In this document: positions 24,755 to 31,790 of the stretch, piece by piece
Layout: every line of letters starts with the position of its first letter
Position numbering within the stretch: position 1 is the first letter of the stretch
DNA from: an uncultured Actinomycetes bacterium
GTDB lineage: Bacteria; Actinomycetota; Actinomycetes; S36-B12
Assembly: GCA_937902285.1 (NCBI GenBank)
Contig: CALGTB010000010.1
Location: 1-32,508 of the forward strand
DNA length: 32,508 bases
Reading direction: 5' to 3'
The notes under the pieces: model-generated
Databases searched by the model: none
What the model saw: only the letters and a program-made list of their open reading frames with translations
What the model was told of the DNA's origin: nothing
Program-made: the position numbers and the translations under genes

Positions 24755-25528
24755 CTACGCACCGCCTGTCGGTGCAGCGGAGAGCTCGTCGGCCGTCGCC
24801 CGCTGGGCGTCCTCGATCGCCTCGCGACGCAGGAAGAAGAACCAGCCGCTGATGGCGACGGCGGCGAAGATCAGCCACTGGATGGCGTACGACACGTTGC
24901 GGCTCTCATCGACAGTCGGCAGAGGAAGGGCGACAAGGTCGTCCTGCTGCGGCTGCGAGGTGGCCAACTGCACGTAGCCCGTGAACCCGTCGGAGATCTC
25001 CGGCAGCAGTGCAGGTGCCACCGCTGCCACCTGCCCTGGCGGCAGCCCCGCGTTGGCATCGGGATCGGCGTCCTCGAAGGGCCTCAGGTAGCCGGTGACG
25101 GAGACCTCACCGGCGGGGGGAGCCGGTGCCTCGCGTGCCGACAGTGCATCGCCGGCGGTGGGCAGCCAGCCCCGGTTCACCCACACGGTGGTCCCGCTGG
25201 CGGTGCGCAGCGGCGTCATGGCCCAGAAGCCGTTGCGCGCGTCGAGGGGGCGCTTGCGCACCAGCACCTGCGCCCCGGGGACATAGGCGCCCGTGACCGT
25301 CACCGCACGCCACTCGTCGGTCGGGATGATCGCTCCGCCGTCGAGGACGACCCTCTCCAACGGGAGGGGGTCGGCGGCGAGGGCGTTCGCCAGCTCGATC
25401 CGCTGCTCGCGCTTGACGTCGGCCCGCTGCAGCTGCCACAGGCTCAGCAGCCCAAAGGCCACGATCACGAAGACGACGAGGGCGGTGAACCCCAGCCATC
25501 GGCGCGTGCGCAGCAGCGACCAGATCAC
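24755..25528 (-). CDS. SURF1-family cytochrome oxidase assembly protein
   Basis: Membrane protein that helps insert heme A into cytochrome c oxidase. The 257 residues have the SURF1 plan: a first membrane helix (about 12-33) ending in SLWQLQRADVKRE, a large outside domain with FWAMTPLRTASGTTVWVNRGWLP, whose WVNRGW is the family mark, and a second helix (about 215-233) near the end. The start is GTG with TAGAGT 6 bases upstream and no ribosome site, so it is probably leaderless. Together with ctaA and ctaB this gives three heme A/oxidase maturation genes in the window. Confidence 0.93.
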   Translation of the reverse strand: MIWSLLRTRRWLGFTALVVFVIVAFGLLSLWQLQRADVKREQRIELANALAADPLPLERVVLDGGAIIPTDEWRAVTVTGAYVPGAQVLVRKRPLDARNGFWAMTPLRTASGTTVWVNRGWLPTAGDALSAREAPAPPAGEVSVTGYLRPFEDADPDANAGLPPGQVAAVAPALLPEISDGFTGYVQLATSQPQQDDLVALPLPTVDESRNVSYAIQWLIFAAVAISGWFFFLRREAIEDAQRATADELSAAPTGGA

Positions 25529-25540
25529 GCCGTCACTCTA
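25529..25540 (-). promoter_or_regulatory. Leaderless promoter of surf1 containing the upstream stop codon
   Basis: On the minus strand TAGAGT (25540-25535) is followed by GACGGC and then the GTG. The TAG is the stop codon of the DUF3099 gene. The same 6-base spacer GACGGC is found before the DUF3099 start. Confidence 0.6.
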
Positions 25541-25870
25541 CGACGCGTGCGGGATGTGCTCCTGAGCGCCGGTGACGGCGATGCCCGGGGCGGGAAGCGC
25601 CCGGCTCGCGGTCGCGGAGACACCCAGGTCGCCGGGCTCGTCGTTCTCACGCCCGGCGTTGGCGACCACGACGGCGATATAGGGCAGCACCACGGCACCG
25701 GCGACCAGCAGCCAGCGCGGCCACCCGGGAACCACGATCGCTCCGAGCACGCAGGCGGTGCGGATGCCCATGGACCAGAGGTAGCGGCGCTGCCGGCCGG
25801 TCTGCTCCTGGCTCAGGCCGCGCTGCGCCTCCGTGATCGTGAAGACCTCGGAGGACTCTGCCTTTGCCAT
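25538..25870 (-). CDS. DUF3099-type small membrane protein
   Basis: A 110-residue protein of unknown function that resembles the actinobacterial DUF3099 family. The N-terminus VFTITEAQRGLSQEQTGRQRRY is typical in its core ITEAQRGLS, and two hydrophobic helices (about residues 35-52 and 54-72) include ACVLGAIVVPGWPRWLL. The tail is low in charge. I chose the ATG at 25870 because TACCGT lies exactly 6 bases upstream; an opening at 25888 would precede that element. It lies just before surf1 on the same strand and diverges from the dodecin gene. Confidence 0.82.
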   Translation of the reverse strand: MAKAESSEVFTITEAQRGLSQEQTGRQRRYLWSMGIRTACVLGAIVVPGWPRWLLVAGAVVLPYIAVVVANAGRENDEPGDLGVSATASRALPAPGIAVTGAQEHIPHAS

Positions 25871-25882
25871 GCCGTCACGGTA
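25871..25882 (-). promoter_or_regulatory. Predicted leaderless promoter of the DUF3099 gene
   Basis: On the minus strand TACCGT (25882-25877) is followed by GACGGC and then the ATG at 25870. No ribosome site is present. Confidence 0.55.
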
Positions 25883-25962
25883 GGCCAAGATGGGGCCCAG
25901 CGCCCGTCCGGATACCCGGTGGGGCGACCTCGGACTCGCCGGGGGAACGCTGAGGAGGACCT

Positions 25963-26175
25963 GTGGCCGATCGCACGTACGCCCTGACCGAGCTGGTCGG
26001 CACGTCCAAGGAGGGCATCGATGAGGCCATCCGCAACGCGATCAGCCGGGCGTCCAAGACCATCGACCACCTCGACTGGTTCGAGGTGACCCAGGTGCGC
26101 GGCTACATTCGCAATGGCGATGTCGATCACTTCCAGGTGACCATGAAGGTGGGCTCCCGACTCGAGGACGCCTGA
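25963..26175 (+). CDS. Dodecin (flavin-binding dodecamer)
   Basis: Small cytoplasmic protein that forms 12-subunit shells and stores or buffers flavins. The 70-residue sequence has the full dodecin pattern: ELVGTSKEGIDEAIRNAI, the flavin-stacking tryptophan W39 in LDWFEV, and VDHFQVTMKVGSRLED, with HFQVTMKVG as the family mark. The GTG at 25963 follows GAGGAGG, a strong ribosome site. It starts the operon dodecin, TMEM175-like, fabG, fabI, sixA; the next gene begins two bases after its stop. Confidence 0.95.
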   Translation: MADRTYALTELVGTSKEGIDEAIRNAISRASKTIDHLDWFEVTQVRGYIRNGDVDHFQVTMKVGSRLEDA

Positions 26176-26177
26176 CC

Positions 26178-26837
26178 GTGGCCGAGCGATCCAGCACCAC
26201 GCCTCTGGGCACCGGGCGGTCCGTCGACCGGCTCATCAACTTCAGCGACGCCGTGGTCGCCGTGGCCGTGACGGTGCTCGTGCTCCCGCTCGTCGACATC
26301 GACGGCCCCGCTGAGGGCCAGACCGTCTGGGACGTCTTCCAGGACCATGCCAGTGAGATCTGGACCTTCCTGTTCACGTTCTACGTCGTTGCTGTCATGT
26401 GGCTCGCCCACAACAGGATCCTCAACTCCATCAGCCGCTACGACCCCTTCATCTTCTGGATCAACACGACCTGGCTCGTGTCGATCGTGCTGCTGCCGTG
26501 GGTGAGCGCCATGTACGGCGAGGCTGAGTGGAGCCGCACCACGGTGGGCTTCGTCTACTGGTGCGCCATGGCGGCCGTCAGCCTGCTGGGCGGACTGCTG
26601 GGCTGGCACCTGACGCGCCACCCCGAGCTGCTGTCGAAGGACACGCCGCGGCTCGCCGGCCCGGACGCCCGACGAGCGAGCCTGCGCGGCCCGATCCTCG
26701 GCGGCTACTTCGTCCTCATCGGCGTCGTGTCGCTGTTCAATTCCAACCTCGCGAGCTTCATGCCGTTCGGCATCATCCCCCTGAGCATCTGGCTGCGACC
26801 CGCAGCCGCACCGGCGAACACGGAGGTCGAGGAATGA
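26178..26837 (+). CDS. TMEM175-family potassium channel-like protein (DUF1211)
   Basis: Membrane protein of 219 residues with about six hydrophobic helices. It carries the family signature at the start of the first helix: R18 and F22-S23-D24 in RLINFSDAVVAVAVTVLVL. Prokaryotic members with one such repeat form tetrameric potassium channels. The GTG start lies two bases after dodecin and the 3' end overlaps fabG by 4 bases (ATGA), so the gene is firmly inside the operon. Ion selectivity cannot be read from the sequence. Confidence 0.88.
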   Translation: MAERSSTTPLGTGRSVDRLINFSDAVVAVAVTVLVLPLVDIDGPAEGQTVWDVFQDHASEIWTFLFTFYVVAVMWLAHNRILNSISRYDPFIFWINTTWLVSIVLLPWVSAMYGEAEWSRTTVGFVYWCAMAAVSLLGGLLGWHLTRHPELLSKDTPRLAGPDARRASLRGPILGGYFVLIGVVSLFNSNLASFMPFGIIPLSIWLRPAAAPANTEVEE

Positions 26838-27550
26838 CCGAGGGATCCACCACCGCACGCGTGGCGCTCGTCACCGGTGGCAACCGGGGCATCGGCCTCG
26901 CGATCGCGCAGAGCCTGCGCGGGGCCGGCTTCACCGTCGTGGCGGGCACGCGCTCGGGCGAGGCACCCGACGGACTCGAGGCCGTGCGACTCGACGTGAG
27001 CTCACCCGAGTCGATCGAGGCGGCCTTCACCGACGTGGAGTCGCGCTTCGGCCGCGTCGACGTCGTGGTCGCCAACGCCGGCATCACCCGCGACGGCCTC
27101 CTCATGCGCATGAGCGACGAGGACATCGACGTCGTTCTGCAGACGAACCTCGCGGGCAGCATCCGGCTCGCCCGCCGAGCACTCCGGGGCATGATCAAGG
27201 CCCGGTCGGGACGCATCATCTTCGTCTCGTCGGTGGTCTGGGCCATGGGATCGGGGGGCCAGGTGAACTATGCGGCGTCCAAGGCGGGCCTCGTCGGTGC
27301 CGCTCGGTCCCTGGCACGTGAGGTGGGGTCCCGGGGGATCACCGTCAACGTCATCGCACCGGGGTTCGTCGAGACCGACATGACCGCGGAGCTGGACGAG
27401 GCCCGCCGGGGCGAGATCCTCGGGGGCATCCCGCTCGGTCGGTATGCTCAGCCGGCCGAGATCGCCGAGGCCGTGGACTTCCTCGTCTCGGCCTCCTACA
27501 TCACCGGGGCTGTGCTTCCTGTCGACGGCGGACTGGGCATGGGCCACTAG
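26834..27550 (+). CDS. fabG: 3-oxoacyl-ACP reductase FabG (MabA-like)
   Basis: NADPH-dependent reductase of type II fatty acid synthesis. The 238 residues show TGGNRGIG (15-22 region), NAGITRDGLLMRM, the catalytic serine in FVSSVV, and Y146-x3-K150 in NYAASKAG, then VNVIAPGFVETDM and PVDGGLGMGH at the end. The ATG overlaps the TMEM175-like stop by 4 bases and follows a GAGG. fabI follows after 28 bases. The fabG-fabI pair parallels mabA-inhA of mycobacteria. Confidence 0.96.
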   Translation: MTEGSTTARVALVTGGNRGIGLAIAQSLRGAGFTVVAGTRSGEAPDGLEAVRLDVSSPESIEAAFTDVESRFGRVDVVVANAGITRDGLLMRMSDEDIDVVLQTNLAGSIRLARRALRGMIKARSGRIIFVSSVVWAMGSGGQVNYAASKAGLVGAARSLAREVGSRGITVNVIAPGFVETDMTAELDEARRGEILGGIPLGRYAQPAEIAEAVDFLVSASYITGAVLPVDGGLGMGH

Positions 27551-27578
27551 CCGACTCCCATCACGAAGGGACCCGCAC

Positions 27579-28346
27579 ATGGGCCTGCTCGACGGCAAGC
27601 GCATCCTCGTCACCGGTGTCCTCACGGACCAGTCCATCGCGTTCCATGTCGCCCGACTGGCGCAGGAGCAGGGTGCGACGGTCGTGCTCACCTCCTTCGG
27701 CCGGGTCATGGGCCTGACCACCCGGTGCTCGGCCCGACTGCCGCAGCAGGCACCCATCGTCGAGCTCGACGTCACGAGCACCGACGACCTGGCCGCCCTG
27801 GCCGGTCGGGTGCGCGAGCACGTCGATGGCCTCGACGGCGTCCTCCACTCGATCGGGTTCGCCCCGGAGACCGCTCTCGGAGGGAACTTCCTCAACACCG
27901 AGTGGCCGGACGTGGCCACCGCTGTGCAGGTCTCCGCCTACTCGCTCAAGGCCCTCGCCGTGGCCGCACGTCCGCTGATGTCGAAGGGCGGGTCGGTCGT
28001 GGGACTCGACTTCGACGCCAGCGTCGCCTGGCCGAAGTACGACTGGATGGGCGTGGCGAAGGCCGCCTTCGAGAGCACGTCCCGGTACCTCGCCCGCGAC
28101 CTCGGTCCGGACGGCATCCGCGTGAACCTCGTCGCTGCCGGACCCATCCGCACCATGGCGGCGAAGAGCATCCCGGGCTTCGACGAGTTCGAGGAGGTGT
28201 GGAACACGAGGGCTCCGCTGACGTGGGATCTCGACGACCCGGTTCCCGCCGCCCAGGCCTGTGTCGCGCTGCTGTCCGACTGGTTCCCCGCCACGACGGG
28301 CGAGATCGTCCACGTCGACGGCGGGGTCCACTCGCAGGGCGCGTAG
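27579..28346 (+). CDS. fabI: Enoyl-ACP reductase FabI (InhA-like)
   Basis: NADH-dependent reductase for the last step of fatty acid elongation. The 255-residue protein has VTGVLTDQSIAFHVA, HSIGFAPETALG and the Y154-x6-K161 active site (YDWMGVAK), matching YNWMTVAK of InhA, then NLVAAGPIRTMAAKSI and SDWFPATTGEIVHVDGG. It is close to InhA but shorter in the substrate loop after RTMAAKSI. ATG at 27579 follows GAAGGGA. The stop shares one base with the sixA GTG. The mycobacterial homologue is the isoniazid and ethionamide target. Confidence 0.95.
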   Translation: MGLLDGKRILVTGVLTDQSIAFHVARLAQEQGATVVLTSFGRVMGLTTRCSARLPQQAPIVELDVTSTDDLAALAGRVREHVDGLDGVLHSIGFAPETALGGNFLNTEWPDVATAVQVSAYSLKALAVAARPLMSKGGSVVGLDFDASVAWPKYDWMGVAKAAFESTSRYLARDLGPDGIRVNLVAAGPIRTMAAKSIPGFDEFEEVWNTRAPLTWDLDDPVPAAQACVALLSDWFPATTGEIVHVDGGVHSQGA

Positions 28347-28888
28347 TGGCGCTCGAGGAGCCGGCCCGCCGGCTGGTCCTCATCCGGCATGCCAAGAGCG
28401 ACTATCCGCCCGGAGTGCCGGATCACGACCGGCCGCTCAACGACCGCGGCCGGCGTGACGCCCCCGAGGTGGGACGCTGGCTGGGCGGGCATCTCGGCTG
28501 GAGCGGGGGAGCAGCCCCGCTGGTCCTGGTGTCGTCCGCCGTTCGGGCGCAGCAGTCGTGGACGCTCGCGCAGCAGCACCTGCCCGCGGCGTGGTCGGCT
28601 GCCACCACGCGCACTGAGCCGCTCATCTACGAGGCGTCGGTGCGCACGCTCCTGGCGATCGTGTCGAGCGTGCCGACCGACGTGCTGACAGTGGTCATGG
28701 TGGGCCACAATCCCGGACTCGCCGACCTCATCGACCGCACCTGCGTCGACGACGACCTTCAGCGGGCCGCGACGGAGAAGTTCCCCACGAGCTCGGTCGC
28801 CGTCCTGGAGTGCGTCGACGACTGGCCGACGGCGACAGCGGTGCCCGGCGCGTTCAGGGTCATGCAGTTCGCTGCACCGCGCGGCTGA
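28346..28888 (+). CDS. SixA-type histidine phosphatase family protein
   Basis: Member of the histidine phosphatase (phosphoglycerate mutase-like) superfamily, close to SixA. The 180 residues have the phosphate-accepting H15 in LIRHAKSD, R67 in SSAVRAQQS, E96 and the second catalytic H121 in MVGHNPGL. SixA of E. coli acts on phosphohistidine in HPt domains or the nitrogen PTS; the substrate here is unknown and no kinase lies in the window. The GTG start shares its G with the fabI stop. A 23-bp tandem duplication begins at its last codons. Confidence 0.9.
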   Translation: MALEEPARRLVLIRHAKSDYPPGVPDHDRPLNDRGRRDAPEVGRWLGGHLGWSGGAAPLVLVSSAVRAQQSWTLAQQHLPAAWSAATTRTEPLIYEASVRTLLAIVSSVPTDVLTVVMVGHNPGLADLIDRTCVDDDLQRAATEKFPTSSVAVLECVDDWPTATAVPGAFRVMQFAAPRG

Positions 28889-28919
28889 GGAGGACGTTCA
28901 ACCGCGGCTGAGGAGGACG
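28880..28919. repeat. 23-bp tandem duplication at the end of the sixA-like gene
   Basis: CGCGGCTGAGGAGGACG occurs at 28880-28896 and at 28903-28919, with a 23-base period (1.7 copies). The first copy contains the TGA stop of the phosphatase gene; the second repeats that stop in the intergenic space. It looks like a recent slippage duplication. The second copy ends one base before the serB stop. Confidence 0.85.
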
Positions 28920-28920
28920 G

Positions 28921-30132
28921 TCACGCGCTGGACTGGCTCTCCTCGCGCGCGTCAGCCGACTCGATCTCCTCGCGCGTGATCCCGATGAGGAACAGCACGG
29001 AGTCCAGGTAGGGGACGTTCACAGCGGTGTCCGCGGCGGCGCGGGCGGCGGCCTTGGCGTTGAACGCGATGCCGAGTCCTGCGGCCTCGAGCATGTCGAC
29101 GTCATTGGCGCCATCGCCGATCGCGATCGTCCGCCGGCTCGGGATCCCGTATGCCCGTGCGAAGTCCTCGAGGGCCCGGCGCTTGCCGATGCGATCGACC
29201 ACCGGCCCGATGACCTGGCCGGTGAGGGCGCCGTCGACCACCTCGAGGGTGTTCGCCCGTACGTCGGTGACCCCCAGCTCCGCCGCGATCGGCGCGATGA
29301 CCTCGGTGAAGCCGCCCGACACGAGGGCGACCCGGTAGCCGAGCCGGTTGAGGGTCCGGCAGAGCGTGCGGGCACCCGGCGTCAGGGTGATGCGCGAACG
29401 CACGCGCGCCAGTGCCGAGGCGGGAAGTCCCTGCAGCAGCGCGGCCCGGGCGCGGAGAGACTGCTCGAAGTCGAGCTCGCCCGCCATGGCGCGCTCGGTG
29501 ATCGCGGCGACCTGCTCCATGACTCCGGCCTCGTCGGCCAGCAGGTCGATCACCTCGTCCTGGATGAACGTGGAGTCGACGTCCATGACGACGAGGTACT
29601 GTCCGCGCCGGTCGAGGCCTGCCTCCTGGACGGCGATGTCGGCGTGCTGCTCCGCAGCGATGGCAGCAAGGGGTCGGCGCAGGTCGTCCACCGAGACGCC
29701 TGAGCCTTCGAACACGATCGCTGTGACGGGGTAGGACGCGATCCGCCGGATGCGATCGATGTTTCCGCCACGATCGGCGATCTCGGCGGCCACCTGGGCA
29801 ACGGCGCCGGGCCGGAGCGGAGCACCCATCATCGTCACGTGGATGCGGTTGCGACGGCGCTCGTCGTCCTCGGCAGCGCCGGAGACCGTCTCGACGTCCA
29901 TGTCGAGATCGGCGGCGGCATGGCGCATGGCCGTGCGAACCGAGGCCATCGCCTCGTCGTCACCGGTCACCTCGACCAGGACGGCGAGGATCAGTCGCCC
30001 GCGGACGACCAGCTGCTCGACATCGAGGACGGTGACGGCATGCCCCTGCAGGGTCGAGAAGAGCCGGCGGGTGACGCCCGGACGGTCGTTGCCGGAGAGC
30101 GTGATCAGCAGGGTGCGTCGAGTGGTGTTCAT
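28921..30132 (-). CDS. serB: Phosphoserine phosphatase SerB with ACT domains
   Basis: Last step of serine synthesis, hydrolysing phosphoserine. The 403-residue protein has two N-terminal ACT-type regions (about residues 5-85 and 95-165), probably for amino acid sensing, followed by a HAD phosphatase. HAD motifs are MDVDST with D184 and D186, VSGGF (271-275), K317 and GDGANDVD (339-346). This is the mycobacterial SerB2 layout. ATG at 30132 has no ribosome site; TACCGT lies 9 bases upstream, so the leader would be only a few bases. Confidence 0.96.
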   Translation of the reverse strand: MNTTRRTLLITLSGNDRPGVTRRLFSTLQGHAVTVLDVEQLVVRGRLILAVLVEVTGDDEAMASVRTAMRHAAADLDMDVETVSGAAEDDERRRNRIHVTMMGAPLRPGAVAQVAAEIADRGGNIDRIRRIASYPVTAIVFEGSGVSVDDLRRPLAAIAAEQHADIAVQEAGLDRRGQYLVVMDVDSTFIQDEVIDLLADEAGVMEQVAAITERAMAGELDFEQSLRARAALLQGLPASALARVRSRITLTPGARTLCRTLNRLGYRVALVSGGFTEVIAPIAAELGVTDVRANTLEVVDGALTGQVIGPVVDRIGKRRALEDFARAYGIPSRRTIAIGDGANDVDMLEAAGLGIAFNAKAAARAAADTAVNVPYLDSVLFLIGITREEIESADAREESQSSA

Positions 30133-30141
30133 GTCAGGCCA

Positions 30142-30147
30142 ACGGTA
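30142..30147 (-). promoter_or_regulatory. Putative -10 element of serB
   Basis: TACCGT on the minus strand is followed by 9 bases (TGGCCTGAC) and the serB ATG. It shares the 52-base divergent region with the promoter of the ABC ATPase gene. Confidence 0.45.
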
Positions 30148-30172
30148 GTGCGCCGCGCTCCTGCCGACGGCC

Positions 30173-30184
30173 TAGGGTTGGCGT
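30173..30184 (+). promoter_or_regulatory. Predicted leaderless promoter of the ABC ATPase gene
   Basis: TAGGGT (30173-30178) is followed by TGGCGT and then the GTG at 30185. No ribosome site is present. The hexamer is identical to those before tkt and ctaA. Confidence 0.6.
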
Positions 30185-30973
30185 GTGCCCAGCGTCGTCG
30201 TGATGAGCGATGTGACGGTGCGTCGCGGGAGCTCGCTCCTGCTCTCACGAGTGTCGCTGCAGGTGGACGAGGGCCAGCGATGGGTCGTGCTCGGCCCCAA
30301 CGGAGCCGGCAAGACCACCCTCATGCTCATCGCCGCGGGCCGTCTTTTCCCGACCTCGGGGGACGTCGAACTGCTCGACGAGGCCGTCGGCGCGGTGTCG
30401 ATGTCCGAGCTGCGCACGCGCATCGGCTGGGCGAGCAGCGCCCTGGCCGCCGACATCCCCTCGGGCGAGTCCGTGAGCGACGTCGTCATGACCGGTGCGC
30501 ATGCGGTCACCGGGCGCTGGCGTGAGGAGTACGGCGACCAGGACCGCGGACGCGCCGCACGGCTGATGGGGGACTGGGGGGTCGACGGGCTCGCGCACCG
30601 CACCTTCGGGACGCTGTCGGAGGGCGAGCGGAAGCGGACGCTGATCGCCCGGTCGCTCATGGCCGACCCGGAGCTGCTGCTCCTGGACGAGCCGGGCGCC
30701 GGGCTCGACCTCGGCGGCCGGGAGGACCTGGTGGCCCGGATGACACGGCTGGCCATGGATCCGCATGCTCCGACGCAGATCGTCGTGACCCACCATGTGG
30801 AGGAGATCCCTGAGGGCTTCACCCACGCCCTCCTCCTGCGAGCGGGCTCTGTCGTGGCTGCCGGGCCCATCGGCGCCGTGCTCACGGCACCACTGCTGAG
30901 CGCCGCGTTCGGGCTGGCCCTCGAGGTGCGCGGCCAGGACGGCAGATGGCACGCCCGCAGGGCATCGGCCTGA
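30185..30973 (+). CDS. ABC transporter ATP-binding protein, no permease nearby
   Basis: A 262-residue single ABC domain resembling the ModF/YlmA-like stand-alone ATPases. It has Walker A GPNGAGKTT (37-45), signature LSEGERKR in place of the common LSGG, Walker B LLLLDEPGAGLD and the H-loop VTHHVEEI. No ABC permease or binding protein is adjacent, and the neighbouring membrane protein is of the unrelated TSUP family. The role is unknown. The GTG start is probably leaderless. The next gene starts 6 bases after the stop. Confidence 0.92.
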   Translation: MPSVVVMSDVTVRRGSSLLLSRVSLQVDEGQRWVVLGPNGAGKTTLMLIAAGRLFPTSGDVELLDEAVGAVSMSELRTRIGWASSALAADIPSGESVSDVVMTGAHAVTGRWREEYGDQDRGRAARLMGDWGVDGLAHRTFGTLSEGERKRTLIARSLMADPELLLLDEPGAGLDLGGREDLVARMTRLAMDPHAPTQIVVTHHVEEIPEGFTHALLLRAGSVVAAGPIGAVLTAPLLSAAFGLALEVRGQDGRWHARRASA

Positions 30974-30979
30974 TCGCCC

Positions 30980-31726
30980 GTGGAGACGACGACACTCCTG
31001 CTGCTGGCGGCCGCGGGCTTCGCGGGCGGCTTCATCAACGCCGCCGTGGGATCGGGGACATTGATCACCTATCCCGCCCTGCTCGCTGCCGGCCTGACGC
31101 CGGTCTCGGCGAACGGCACCAACACGGCCGGCCTGTCACCGGGATCCTTCTCCTCCGCCTGGGCCTACCGGGCCGAGCTCCGCGACCGCCTGGCGATCCT
31201 CCGGCGTCCGATCATCGCCACGATCGTGGGTGCCGCTGCGGGAGCAACCCTGGTGGTGTCACTGCCCAGCGAGGTGTTCACGTCCGTGGTGCCGTGGCTG
31301 GTGGGCGCCGCCACCGTGCTCGTCGCGGTCCAGCCGCTCGTGGTGCGGTGGGTGCGGGGACGCCAGCACCAGGGTCCGCGCCGGGTCTGGCCGTGGACGG
31401 GGCTCGTGGGCATCTACGGCGGCTACTTCGGGGCCGCGCAGGGGGTCATGCTCATGGCCGTGCTCGGCCTCGTCTATGACGTCGACACCCAGCGCTCGAA
31501 CGCCGCGAAGAACATCCTGGCCGCCTGCGCGAACCTGACGGCGGCGGTGGTCTTCGCCATCAGCGGCGCGGTCGTCTGGATCGCCGCCCTCGCGGTGGCG
31601 GCAGGGGCCATCCCGGGTGGCTACGTCGGCGGTCGCGTGAGCAGGCGGCTTCCAGGCGCGTTCCTGCGCGGACTGGTGGTCGCCGTCGGCATCGGGGCCA
31701 CCGTGTACCTCGTGCTCGCGGGTTAG
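30980..31726 (+). CDS. TSUP-family permease (sulfite exporter TauE/SafE type)
   Basis: Membrane protein of 248 residues with about seven to eight hydrophobic helices. It matches the TSUP family by its duplicated motif: GFAGGFINAAVGSGTLITYPALL with core NAAVGSGT at the N-terminus and GIYGGYFGAAQGVMLM in the second half. Family members move sulfite, sulfonates or other sulfur-containing anions; the substrate here cannot be told. GTG start, 6 bases after the ABC ATPase, with no clear ribosome site, so coupling is likely. A hairpin follows the stop. Confidence 0.92.
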   Translation: METTTLLLLAAAGFAGGFINAAVGSGTLITYPALLAAGLTPVSANGTNTAGLSPGSFSSAWAYRAELRDRLAILRRPIIATIVGAAAGATLVVSLPSEVFTSVVPWLVGAATVLVAVQPLVVRWVRGRQHQGPRRVWPWTGLVGIYGGYFGAAQGVMLMAVLGLVYDVDTQRSNAAKNILAACANLTAAVVFAISGAVVWIAALAVAAGAIPGGYVGGRVSRRLPGAFLRGLVVAVGIGATVYLVLAG

Positions 31727-31727
31727 T

Positions 31728-31750
31728 GGCACGCTGCTTGTAGCGTTGCC
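31728..31750 (+). terminator. Possible terminator after the TSUP gene
   Basis: GGCACGCT (31728-31735) pairs with AGCG-T-TGCC (31742-31750) with one bulged T and a 6-base loop. It begins one base after the TSUP stop codon. No T run follows. It overlaps the TAGCGT at 31741-31746, so terminator and downstream promoter may share sequence. Confidence 0.5.
31741..31746 (+). promoter_or_regulatory. Putative -10 element of the last gene
   Basis: TAGCGT would start transcription near 31753, giving a leader of about 38 bases that contains GGAGAGGAAG (31771-31780) before the GTG at 31791. Confidence 0.35.
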
Positions 31751-31790
31751 GGGGTCCGCCGTTGTCCAGGGGAGAGGAAGTCGGGTCGTC

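Noticed and set aside
24753..24878. Longer N-terminus (42 residues) for the SDR protein
   Set aside because: It would overlap the SURF1 gene and is Arg-rich shadow sequence; the Rossmann fold starts right after the ATG at 24752.
30133..30184. Riboswitch or attenuator before serB
   Set aside because: The divergent space is only 52 bases and the serB leader would be a few bases, leaving no room for an RNA switch.
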